64,000 nt of DNA, taken from positions 3,402,501-3,466,500 of the forward strand of contig NZ_CP048815.1 in the NCBI RefSeq assembly GCF_010977555.1. The letters are read 5' to 3'. Numbering within the stretch: position 1 is the first letter of the stretch; every line of letters starts with the position of its first letter. This document shows positions 25,219-32,974 of this stretch, in pieces. The notes under the pieces were generated by a model. It ran no database searches. It was not told where the DNA came from and saw only the letters and a program-made list of their open reading frames with translations. This DNA comes from Caulobacter rhizosphaerae (GTDB lineage Bacteria; Pseudomonadota; Alphaproteobacteria; Caulobacterales; Caulobacteraceae). The translations under genes and the position numbers were made by a program.

Positions 25219-27375
25219 ATGGACGACCTCACACCCGGCCCGACTTCGGGCGCCGTCGAGCAGGGCGAGACGGGCGAACCGCGCGTCCCCTACCGGCTGT
25301 TCGCGCTGAAGGACAAGGATACCTTCCTGGTGGCCGACGCGTTCGGCGACGTGCTGGGCGCGGCCGACGGCCTGTTCCATGACGACACCCGCCTGCTGTC
25401 GCGGCTGCGCCTGCTGATCGGCAACCGGGCGCCGGCCCTGCTGAGCGCGGCGGTGTCGCAGGACAACGTGTTCTTCACCTCCCATTCGACCAACGAGCCC
25501 CTGCCCGCCCTGGGCGGAGCGGCGGCCCCGCATGGCGCGATCCATATCGAGCGCAAGCGGTTCCTGTGGGACCAGCGGCTGTACGAGCGCCTGCGCTTCG
25601 TCAACTACAGCCGCGACATGGTCATCTTGCCGGTCGGCCTGGAATACGACGCCGACTTCCACGACATGTTCGAGGTGCGCGGCTCCAAGCGTCCGGCCCG
25701 CGGCCGGGTGGCGCCCGCCCAGACGAACGGCCGCTCGGTGACCTACGCCTATGACGGCCTGGACGGCGTGCGGCGCACCAGCATCATCTCGTTCTCGGAG
25801 CCGCCCGGACGCCTGGGTCCGCAGCGCGCCGACTTCATGTTCATGCTGACGCCGGAGACCCATTTCGACCTCTATATCGAGGTGGGCGTCGAGCCGGGCC
25901 ATCCGCCCACCCGCGAGCGATGGCGGGCGGCGGCGGCGCGGGCCCGGATCGACATGCGCAATCGCCGGCGGCGCGGGGCGCGGCTGCACAGCTCGGGCCG
26001 GCTGTTCAACGACTGGCTGGAGAAGTCGCGGGCCGATCTGGCCCTGCTGACCACTCAGTTCGCCACCGGCCCCTATCCCTATGCCGGAATCCCCTGGTTC
26101 TCGACCCCGTTTGGGCGCGACGCGATCATCACCGCCTGGCAGGTGCTGTGGATCGAGCCCGGCCTGGCCAAGGGGGTTCTGGGTTACCTGGCCGAGCACC
26201 AGGCCGAGGAGGTCAGCGCCTTCCGCGACAGCGCGCCCGGCAAGATCATGCACGAGACCCGCAAGGGCGAGATGACCGCCTTGGGCGAACTGCCGTTCGG
26301 CCGCTACTACGGCGGGGTCGACACCACGCCGCTGTTCGTGGCCCTGGCCTGCGCCTATGCCGAGCGCACCGGCGACCTGGCCTTCATCGACGGCCTGTGG
26401 GAGCCGCTGCTGAACGCCATCGCCTGGATCGAGCATTTCGGCGACAGCGACGGCGACGGCCTGATCGACTACGCCCGCGGCCTGGACTCCGGCCTGTCGA
26501 ACCAGAACTGGAAGGACAGCGAGGACAGCGTCTTCCACGAGGATGGCAAGTTCCCCGACGGGCCCATCGCCGTCGTCGAGGTCCAGGGCTACGCCTTCGC
26601 CGCCTTCCGGGGCATGGCGGACCTGGCCCAGCGGCGCGGCGATCGCGCGAACGCCGACCGCTGGCGGGCCAAGGCCGAGCACCTGCGCCTGGAGGTCGAG
26701 ACCAAGTTCTGGATGGAGGACAAGGGCTTCTACGCCATGGCCATCGACGGCCATGGCAAGCCTTGCCGGGTGCGCGGCTCCAATCCCGGCCACCTGCTGT
26801 TCTGCGGCCTGCCCTCGCCCGAACGCGCCGCCAAGGTGGCCGACGCCCTGCTGTCGGCGGCGTTCCACAACGGTTTTGGGGTGCGGACCCTGGCTCAGGG
26901 CGAGCCCCGCTTCAACCCGATGAGCTACCACAACGGTTCGGTCTGGCCGCACGACACGGCGATCTGCGCCATGGGCCTGGCTCGCTACGGCCATCGCGAC
27001 GGGGTGGTGGAGATGACCTCGGGCCTGTTCGAGACCGCCGCCCACTACGAGATGCGCCTGCCCGAGCTGTTCTGCGGTTTCCCGCGCCAGCCGGGCGAGC
27101 CGCCGGTGGCCTATCCGGTGGCCTGCCTGCCCCAGGCCTGGGCGGCCGGATCGGCCTTCATGATGCTGCAGGCATGCCTGGGGATCACCATCGACGGCTG
27201 GCGGGGCGAGGTGCACCTGACCGACCCGCGCCTGCCGATCGGCATCGACCACCTGCAGGTCGACGGCCTGCGGATCGGCGAGGCGTGCGCCGACATCACC
27301 TTCGAGCACATCGGCGCCCATGTGGCGGCCCACACCAGCAAGTCGTCGCCGGTGCCGATCCTGATCCGGCGCTGA
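25219..27375 (+). CDS. Glycogen debranching-like amylo-alpha-1,6-glucosidase family protein
   Basis: The 718-residue protein has an N-terminal beta-sandwich domain (about 25-250) with VADAFGDVLGAADGLFHDDTRLL, typical of the bacterial amylo-alpha-1,6-glucosidase/MGH-like family. A C-terminal six-hairpin (alpha/alpha)6 domain follows with AGIPWFSTPFGRDAIITA, LDSGLSNQNWKDSEDSVFH and MSYHNGSVWPHDTAICAMGL. These acidic clusters hold the predicted catalytic residues. Family members are annotated as debranching enzymes, though many are untested and may cleave other alpha-glucosides. It is 50 bases upstream of the GH15 gene and probably cotranscribed with it. Confidence 0.88.
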   Translation: MDDLTPGPTSGAVEQGETGEPRVPYRLFALKDKDTFLVADAFGDVLGAADGLFHDDTRLLSRLRLLIGNRAPALLSAAVSQDNVFFTSHSTNEPLPALGGAAAPHGAIHIERKRFLWDQRLYERLRFVNYSRDMVILPVGLEYDADFHDMFEVRGSKRPARGRVAPAQTNGRSVTYAYDGLDGVRRTSIISFSEPPGRLGPQRADFMFMLTPETHFDLYIEVGVEPGHPPTRERWRAAAARARIDMRNRRRRGARLHSSGRLFNDWLEKSRADLALLTTQFATGPYPYAGIPWFSTPFGRDAIITAWQVLWIEPGLAKGVLGYLAEHQAEEVSAFRDSAPGKIMHETRKGEMTALGELPFGRYYGGVDTTPLFVALACAYAERTGDLAFIDGLWEPLLNAIAWIEHFGDSDGDGLIDYARGLDSGLSNQNWKDSEDSVFHEDGKFPDGPIAVVEVQGYAFAAFRGMADLAQRRGDRANADRWRAKAEHLRLEVETKFWMEDKGFYAMAIDGHGKPCRVRGSNPGHLLFCGLPSPERAAKVADALLSAAFHNGFGVRTLAQGEPRFNPMSYHNGSVWPHDTAICAMGLARYGHRDGVVEMTSGLFETAAHYEMRLPELFCGFPRQPGEPPVAYPVACLPQAWAAGSAFMMLQACLGITIDGWRGEVHLTDPRLPIGIDHLQVDGLRIGEACADITFEHIGAHVAAHTSKSSPVPILIRR

Positions 27376-27425
27376 CCGCCCCGCCACGCGAGAACTCGAA
27401 CCTGAAAGACGAGCTGGACCAAACC

Positions 27426-29222
27426 ATGCCGCAGAACCTCGACCTCTTCCCGATCGGCAACTGCGCCGTCAGCGCCCTGATCGACCGCGGCGGCCGTTTC
27501 GTCTGGGCCTGCGCGCCGCGCATCGATTCCGACCCGGTGTTCAGCGCGCTGCTGGGCGGGCTGGAGCCCGGCGACCCGGCCGCCAAGGGCGTCTGGGAGG
27601 TGGTCGTCGACGGCGCCACGACCGTGGAGCAGGACTATCTGCGCAACACTCCGATCCTGCGCACGGTGATCACCGACGCCGACGGAGCCAGCATCGAGAT
27701 CATCGACTTCGCCCCCCGCTACCAGCAGTTCGGCCGCAGCTTCCGGCCGACGGCCTTCATCCGCCTGATCCGGCCGCTCACCAGCGTGGCGCGGATCACC
27801 ATCCGCCTGCGCCCCACCGCCGACTGGGGCGCGCGGGCGGCCGAGCACACCCACGGCTCCAACCACATCCGCTACCTGTGCTCGGACATGACCCTGCGCC
27901 TGTCCACCGACGGGCCGGTGTCGCACGTGCTGGAGGAGCGGACCTTCCGGCTGGAGAAGTCGATCGCCATGTACCTGGGGGCCGACGAGGGCTTCAACGC
28001 CGACATCGGCGCCACCTGCAACCGCATGCTGCAGCAGACCCAGGAATACTGGATGGACTGGGTGCGCGGCTTGGCCGTGCCGCTGGACTACCAGACCGCG
28101 GTGATCCGCTCGGCCATCACCCTGAAGCTCTGCATGCACGAGGAGACCGGCGCGATCGTGGCGGCCATGACCACCTCGATCCCCGAGCACGCCGACAGCG
28201 GCCGCAACTGGGACTATCGCTACTGCTGGCTGCGCGACGCCTATTACGTGGTCCAGGCGCTGAACCGCCTGGGCGCGGTCGACATCCTGGAGAACTATCT
28301 GGGCTACCTGCGCAACATCGTCGACCGGGCCGCCGGCGGCCATATCCAGCCGCTGTTCGGGGTGGGGTTCGAGCCGCAACTGACCGAGCGCTTCGCCCCC
28401 GACCTGCCAGGCTATCGCGGCATGGGGCCGGTGCGGATCGGTAATCAGGCCTTCGAGCACCAGCAGCACGACGTCTACGGCCAGATCATCCTGTCGACCG
28501 TCCAGGCCTTCTTCGACGAGCGGCTGCTGCGGCCGGGCACGGTCGAGGACTTCCAGAACCTGGAGCCGGTGGGCGAGCGCGCCTTCCAGCTGCACGACCA
28601 GCCGGACGCCAGCCTGTGGGAGTTCCGCGGCCGGGCCAATGTCCACACCTATTCGGCGGTAATGTGCTGGGCGGCGTGCGACCGGCTGGGCAACGCCGCC
28701 GCGCGACTGGGCCTGGCCGACCGGGCCGAGTTCTGGAACGCCCGCGCCGCCAAGGTGCGCGAGACCATCGACAAGCGCGCCTGGAACGAGACCCTGGGCC
28801 GCTTCGCCGCCACCTTCGAGGGCGACGAGCTGGACGCCAGCCTGCTGCAGCTGGTCGACCTGCGGTTCATCGAGGCCAACGATCCGCGCAACACCGCCAC
28901 GGTCGCGGCCATCGAAGCCGGCCTGCGCAAGGGCTCCTACCTGCTGCGCTACGCCATCCCCGACGACTTCGGCGCGCCGCAGACGGCGTTCAACATCTGC
29001 ACCTTCTGGCTGGTGGAGGCCCTCTACCTGGCCGGCCGCATCGACGAGGCGCGCGAACTGTTCGAGGAGATGCTGGCCCGCCGCACCACCGCCGGCCTGC
29101 TGTCGGAGGACATCGGCTTCGCGGACGGCGAGCTGTGGGGCAACTATCCCCAGACCTATTCCCTGGTCGGCCTGATCAACTGCGCGGTGCTGCTGAGCCG
29201 GCCGTGGATCTCGGTGCGGTGA
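27426..29222 (+). CDS. GH15-family glucoamylase/trehalase-like hydrolase
   Basis: The 598-residue protein is a GH15 enzyme: FPIGNCAVSALIDRGGRFVWACAPRIDSDPVF is the typical N-terminal domain start. IPEHADSGRNWDYRYCWLRDA in the (alpha/alpha)6 barrel carries a conserved acidic site, and SEDIGFADGELWGNYPQTYSLVGLI carries the second catalytic acid region. Bacterial members of this branch act as glucoamylases, glucodextranases or trehalases. With otsBA 3 kb downstream, trehalase activity is plausible but cannot be chosen from sequence. It follows the debranching-like gene by 50 bases. Confidence 0.88.
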   Translation: MPQNLDLFPIGNCAVSALIDRGGRFVWACAPRIDSDPVFSALLGGLEPGDPAAKGVWEVVVDGATTVEQDYLRNTPILRTVITDADGASIEIIDFAPRYQQFGRSFRPTAFIRLIRPLTSVARITIRLRPTADWGARAAEHTHGSNHIRYLCSDMTLRLSTDGPVSHVLEERTFRLEKSIAMYLGADEGFNADIGATCNRMLQQTQEYWMDWVRGLAVPLDYQTAVIRSAITLKLCMHEETGAIVAAMTTSIPEHADSGRNWDYRYCWLRDAYYVVQALNRLGAVDILENYLGYLRNIVDRAAGGHIQPLFGVGFEPQLTERFAPDLPGYRGMGPVRIGNQAFEHQQHDVYGQIILSTVQAFFDERLLRPGTVEDFQNLEPVGERAFQLHDQPDASLWEFRGRANVHTYSAVMCWAACDRLGNAAARLGLADRAEFWNARAAKVRETIDKRAWNETLGRFAATFEGDELDASLLQLVDLRFIEANDPRNTATVAAIEAGLRKGSYLLRYAIPDDFGAPQTAFNICTFWLVEALYLAGRIDEARELFEEMLARRTTAGLLSEDIGFADGELWGNYPQTYSLVGLINCAVLLSRPWISVR

Positions 29223-29233
29223 CTTCACAAAAG

Positions 29234-29258
29234 CCACCGTCGCGCTTGGCGACGGTGG
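29234..29258 (+). terminator. Hairpin after the GH15 gene
   Basis: A perfect 10-bp stem (29234-29243 with 29249-29258) and a 5-base loop, 11 bases after the GH15 stop. No T-run follows. Confidence 0.65.
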
Positions 29259-29305
29259 TCAGTGAGTATTCAAAGCATGTATCTCGATGTACGAGAGACG
29301 CAGGT

Positions 29306-29590
29306 CTACCAAACCAATTCGCGGTTCAGATTCGCGTAGACCCAATCCAGACCGATGCTGCGGAAGAACGGATGCCAATTGCGGTTGGCAATGAATGCCA
29401 TCCGACCAGCCCCGTCTTCCCAAACGGGAACCACGGTGCCTCTCAAACCCGCCGAGTGGGAACGGGCCTGGAGTTCACTGACGATCTCGTGTTGGGCCCG
29501 GTCATTTTTATGGCCGAAGCTGCTATCGAGTGGGACGACGATCAAATCGACGCCCTGTTCGCGTACGTGCGCGATGCTCATTCTAGTCAT
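29306..29590 (-). CDS. Orphan small protein, 94 residues
   Basis: ATG 29590 follows AAGGA by about 10 bases; the product begins MTRMSIAHVREQGVDLIVV and ends NWHPFFRSIGLDWVYANLNRELVW. It looks like a compact globular protein: alternating hydrophobic strands (VDLIVVPLDSSFG, GTVVPVWEDGAGRMAFIA) and a Trp/Phe-rich C-terminus. Base composition is clearly lower in GC than the flanking genes, and it stands alone in a patch that also has a candidate small RNA. No family is recognised; possible horizontal acquisition. Confidence 0.65.
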   Translation of the reverse strand: MTRMSIAHVREQGVDLIVVPLDSSFGHKNDRAQHEIVSELQARSHSAGLRGTVVPVWEDGAGRMAFIANRNWHPFFRSIGLDWVYANLNRELVW

Positions 29591-29632
29591 AGTCCAAGGT
29601 CCTTTGGCGAGTGCCAGAAAAAGACCGAGGAC

Positions 29633-29660
29633 TTGCAATTAGTAAGTCGGGAGCTATGCT
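29633..29660 (+). promoter_or_regulatory. Sigma70-like promoter of the candidate small RNA
   Basis: -35 TTGCAA (29633-29638), a 16-base spacer, -10 TATGCT (29655-29660). It points into the structured segment ending in an intrinsic terminator at 29753. Confidence 0.5.
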
Positions 29661-29666
29661 CCGAAC

Positions 29667-29758
29667 CGTTCACACCTATCTCGTGCGTCCCCGGCAACGG
29701 TTTGCACGAGGTCCGGAACTCTGGAACCGTCGGGCTCTGAACCCCGGCGGTTCTTTTG
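29667..29758 (+). ncRNA. Candidate small RNA with intrinsic terminator
   Basis: About 90 bases from the predicted start to the T-run. A first hairpin pairs CTCGTGC (29680-29686) with GCACGAG (29704-29710) and contains an inner CCG-GCAA-CGG with a GNRA-type tetraloop. A second hairpin pairs 29724-29734 with 29743-29753 (11 bp with one G-U) and is followed by TTTTGTT. No credible reading frame spans it. It lies in the lower-GC patch between GH15 and the acyltransferase. It matches no small RNA I can name; the call rests on promoter, structure and terminator. Confidence 0.5.
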
Positions 29759-29760
29759 TT

Positions 29761-30070
29761 AACGGACCTGCAATAATAGGGATGAGGCGCCTCGGGCGTC
29801 GAGTCAAGGACACGCATCCAGCGATTCACGACCCCACTAATGGGGCTACGCCTAGCGGATTTGTCAAAATCTAGTCCTGCTAAGGTTTCTGTGCCGATTC
29901 CGCACTTGCCTCAATGATTCGATTTACCCGCAGGAAACGTCCTCGCTGCAGGTGCGAATTGAGAACTGCACCTGGCACACTTCCATACAACGGAGTCCGT
30001 TGAGTCTTGTGCCTGACTCCAATGCGCTCCCCCCTTGCGAAACCCGCCGCGATCCTGAAAGAACCGACGG
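29761..30070. other. Gene-free stretch before the acyltransferase
   Basis: About 310 bases of lower-GC sequence without a supported gene. One inverted repeat is visible: CAGGTGC at 29949-29955 with GCACCTG at 29968-29974. It presumably contains the acyltransferase promoter; no clear -35/-10 pair is apparent. Confidence 0.5.
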
Positions 30071-31108
30071 GTGACGGAACACAGGACACGACGCCTCGCC
30101 GGCCTGGACGGCCTGCGAGCGGTGGCGGCGCTGGGGGTGCTGCTGTACCACGCGGCCGACTGGTCGGGACGGCCGGGCCGCTTCGCCCACGGCTACCTGG
30201 CCGTGGACTTCTTCTTCTGCCTCAGCGGCTTCGTCCTGGCCCACGCCTTCGAGCGGCGCGAGATCGGCTGGCCGGCCTATCTGTGGATCCGCGTGGTGCG
30301 GATCTGGCCGCTGCTGGTGCTGTCGACCCTGATCGGCGCGGTCCTGACCTCACGCCATAGCCCGCCCTTCTGGCCCAACCTGGCCCGCGGCTTGCTGCTG
30401 GTTCCCCGCCTGGGGCATCCGGCCGAATGGACCTTCCCCACCCTGTTCCCGTTCAACCCGCCCGCCTGGTCGCTGTGCCTGGAGGTGATCGTCAGCGCCC
30501 TGTGGTTCCCGCTGCGGCGCGCGCCCGACCTGGTGGTCGCCGCGATCGTCTTCTGCTGCGGGGTGGTGATGGCCTGGGCCGCCCTGGGCCTGAACGGGGT
30601 GGAGACCGGCTGGGACCAGGCGACGTTCTGGCTGGGCGTGGTGCGCGCCGCCTTCAGCTTCGGCCTGGGCTGGCTGGGCTGGCGCTACCGGGCCCTGGCG
30701 CCGCGCCCGCGGCTCGGCTTGGCGGCCGTCGTCCTGCTGACCGTGCTGGTCATGCCGCTGATGCCTGGCCGACCGTGGAACGGGCTCTACGACTTCGCCT
30801 GCGTGGCGGTGCTGTTTCCGCTGCTGGTGCTGATCGGCGCCAACGATCCCCAGGGCGTGGCGGGCGCGCTGTGCCGGGCGACGGGCGACCTTTCCTACCC
30901 GCTCTATGCGACCCACTGGGCGACCTGGGCGGTCATGCTGCGGCTCTATCCCGACGGCTGGAAGTCTCTGCTGCCGGTGTGGTTGCCGGCCCTGGCCGTG
31001 GTGCTGGCGCCTATCGTGGCGTGGGTCGCGTTCCGGCTCTACGATGCGCCCGTGCGCCGATGGCTGCGCGCCTGGAACCCCGCGACCCAGGCGATCAGCA
31101 CCGGCTAG
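30071..31108 (+). CDS. Acyltransferase 3 (OafA/NodX-like) membrane protein
   Basis: The 345-residue protein begins RLAGLDGLRAVAALGVLLYHAA, the AT3 family signature containing the catalytic-type arginine and histidine, and has about 10 membrane segments. FFFCLSGFVLAHAF and WIRVVRIWPLL (the R-x10-H/R-x-x-R regions) are also typical, as is SYPLYATHWATW near the end. AT3 proteins O-acetylate or succinylate sugars of exported glycans. The start is GTG 30071. The last 14 bases overlap the convergent hydrolase gene. Confidence 0.9.
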   Translation: MTEHRTRRLAGLDGLRAVAALGVLLYHAADWSGRPGRFAHGYLAVDFFFCLSGFVLAHAFERREIGWPAYLWIRVVRIWPLLVLSTLIGAVLTSRHSPPFWPNLARGLLLVPRLGHPAEWTFPTLFPFNPPAWSLCLEVIVSALWFPLRRAPDLVVAAIVFCCGVVMAWAALGLNGVETGWDQATFWLGVVRAAFSFGLGWLGWRYRALAPRPRLGLAAVVLLTVLVMPLMPGRPWNGLYDFACVAVLFPLLVLIGANDPQGVAGALCRATGDLSYPLYATHWATWAVMLRLYPDGWKSLLPVWLPALAVVLAPIVAWVAFRLYDAPVRRWLRAWNPATQAISTG

Positions 31109-32057
31109 CGCCCATTTCCGGCCCTTGCCCATCCATCCAGTCGACCGCCTCGACCACACGGTCGCGCTGGCCGTCGAGGATGGCGGTGTGGCTGGCCTGG
31201 ACGTCGATCACCACCGCGCGGCAAGCGCGCGCGGCCGGGGCGACCTGAGCGGCGCGCCAGGCGCGATCCAGGGGCTTGTCCGGGCTGCGGCTGGCGACGA
31301 CCACGGCCACCGGAATGGCCGGACGCAGCGGCGGCAGGGCGTCGACCGCGGCCAGGCCGGGCAGGAAGGCCCGCTCCTCCTGCAGCGCGGCCTTGATGCT
31401 GCTGCGCCTGGTCCAGGCCCTGCGCCGACGTGCGGCCGCCTCGGCCGCGGGCGAGATGTCGTCGATCAGCGGGACCAGCCGGGTCAGGCCGACCGCGCGG
31501 GCGAACGGGGTAAAGCCCGCCAGCCGCGCCTCGCGCCGCAGGTCGACCATGGCCAGCGGCTGGTCCTTGGCGTCGGTCCCCACCGCGTCGACCAGCACCA
31601 GCCCCGCCGTCCGCTCGGGCCACAGACGGGCGAACGCCTCGACATAGAGCCCGCCGTTCGAATGGCCCGCCAGGATCACCGGCGCGTCGCCCTCCTCCGC
31701 CGCGACAAGGGCGCCCAGCCGCCGGGCGATGGCGACGGGAGAGCGGTCCAGGTCGTGCATCGCGGCCAGGCCTATGCCGTCGCGATCATAGGCGCAGACC
31801 TTGCCCTCGGCGGCCAGGTCCTGCGCCACCAGCGACCAGTCAGCCGCCCCGCCAAACGCCCCCGCCTCGAGGATCACGGTGGGACGGGCGGACCTGCGGC
31901 CCTGGCATTCCAGCCCGCCGCCGGCCGTCGGGAGCGGACCCACGGTGACGCAGCTGCTGGCCGCCAGGGCGACCAGGACCAGGGCGCACAGCCTGGCGCT
32001 GAAGTTCGGACGGAGTTTCGGAACGCGTCGTCTCACCGGCCGGCAAGAGCGGCCCAT
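31095..32057 (-). CDS. Alpha/beta-hydrolase, probable lipoprotein
   Basis: The protein has about 320 residues. A basic N-terminus, a hydrophobic core and the lipobox LAASSC suggest a lipoprotein. The start is ambiguous: ATG 32072, ATG 32057 or a GTG near 32036, the last giving the most normal signal length. The hydrolase domain shows PTVILEAGAFGGAADW (oxyanion region), the nucleophile elbow GHSNGG, and a final histidine in DVQASHTAIL. It is an esterase/lipase-like fold with unknown substrate. It converges on the acyltransferase gene with a 14-base overlap. Confidence 0.82.
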   Translation of the reverse strand: MGRSCRPVRRRVPKLRPNFSARLCALVLVALAASSCVTVGPLPTAGGGLECQGRRSARPTVILEAGAFGGAADWSLVAQDLAAEGKVCAYDRDGIGLAAMHDLDRSPVAIARRLGALVAAEEGDAPVILAGHSNGGLYVEAFARLWPERTAGLVLVDAVGTDAKDQPLAMVDLRREARLAGFTPFARAVGLTRLVPLIDDISPAAEAAARRRRAWTRRSSIKAALQEERAFLPGLAAVDALPPLRPAIPVAVVVASRSPDKPLDRAWRAAQVAPAARACRAVVIDVQASHTAILDGQRDRVVEAVDWMDGQGPEMGASRC

Positions 32058-32095
32058 CGCGGGGGATGGCAAGCGCGAAGTCGTCGCCGATCCGC

Positions 32096-32971
32096 CTAGG
32101 AGGCCTTTTTGCGGGGCGCCGCGCGCTTCGTGGGCGCTTTTTCCGCGGCCTTCTTCGGCTTGGCCGTGGAGCGGGCCGTGGATTGGGCCGCGCCCGGCTT
32201 CTGCCCCAGGCTCTTGCGCAAGGCCTCCATCAGGTCGACGACATTGGTGTTGTCCGGCTCCTCGACCGTCACCTTGGCCTTGCCGCCCTTTTCCTTCTGC
32301 TTGATCAGGGCCCGCAGCGCGTCCTCGTAACGGTCCTTGAACTGGCTGGGATCGAACGGACCTTCCTGCTGCTCGATGATCTTCTCGGCGATGGCCACCA
32401 TCTGTGGGTCGGCCTTCCGGTCGGGGATATCGTCGAACAGCTCGGCGGAATCGCGCACCTCGTCATGGCTGCGCAGGGTGTAGCAGATCAGGCCGTTATC
32501 GCGCGGCTCGATGGCCAGCAGCCGTTCACGGGTGTGCATCACCACCCGGCCCAGGGCGATCTTGCCCGCCCCGGCCATGGCGTCGCGGATCACGGTGTAG
32601 GCGTCCAGCGCCAGCTTGCCGTCGGGCACCAGGAAATAGGGATTGTCCCAGTAGAGCCGGTCGATGTCGGCGGCGTCGACGAAGCGCTCGATGTCGATGG
32701 TGCGGGTGCTTTCCAGCCGCACGCTTTCGATCTCCTCGGGCGTCAGGATCACATAGTGGTCCTTCTCGTACTCGTAGCCCTTGACCAGGTCCGAGCGGTT
32801 CACCGGCCCCAGGTCGGGGTCAGTGGCGATCATCTTGATGCGGTTATGGGTCTTGGGGTGGAGCAGGTTGAACCGCACCTCGCCGCCGGGACTGGTGGCC
32901 GTGTACATCGCCACCGGGCAGGTGACGAGCGACAGCCGCAGGTGGCCTTGCCAGCTGGGGCGGGCGGCCAT
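32096..32971 (-). CDS. ku: Ku protein, non-homologous end joining
   Basis: The 291-residue protein matches bacterial Ku: RPSWQGHLRLSLVTCPVAMY, RFNLLHPKTHNRI, GYEYEKDHYVILTPEEIESVRLEST and the DRLYWDNPYFLVPDG core; the C-terminus is a Lys/Ala-rich tail (PKKAAEKAPTKRAAPRKK) as in many bacterial Ku proteins. It binds DNA ends and recruits LigD, encoded 6 kb away at 38481. It starts 3 bases after the otsA stop, so it is the third gene of an otsB-otsA-ku operon, an unusual and informative pairing with trehalose synthesis. Confidence 0.95.
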   Translation of the reverse strand: MAARPSWQGHLRLSLVTCPVAMYTATSPGGEVRFNLLHPKTHNRIKMIATDPDLGPVNRSDLVKGYEYEKDHYVILTPEEIESVRLESTRTIDIERFVDAADIDRLYWDNPYFLVPDGKLALDAYTVIRDAMAGAGKIALGRVVMHTRERLLAIEPRDNGLICYTLRSHDEVRDSAELFDDIPDRKADPQMVAIAEKIIEQQEGPFDPSQFKDRYEDALRALIKQKEKGGKAKVTVEEPDNTNVVDLMEALRKSLGQKPGAAQSTARSTAKPKKAAEKAPTKRAAPRKKAS

Positions 32972-32974
32972 GAC

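Noticed and set aside
25920..29222. A single 1100-residue frame joining the debranching-like and GH15 regions
   Set aside because: Its first half is an out-of-frame, Arg/Gly-rich reading of the debranching-like gene; only from ATG 27426 does it encode a recognisable protein.
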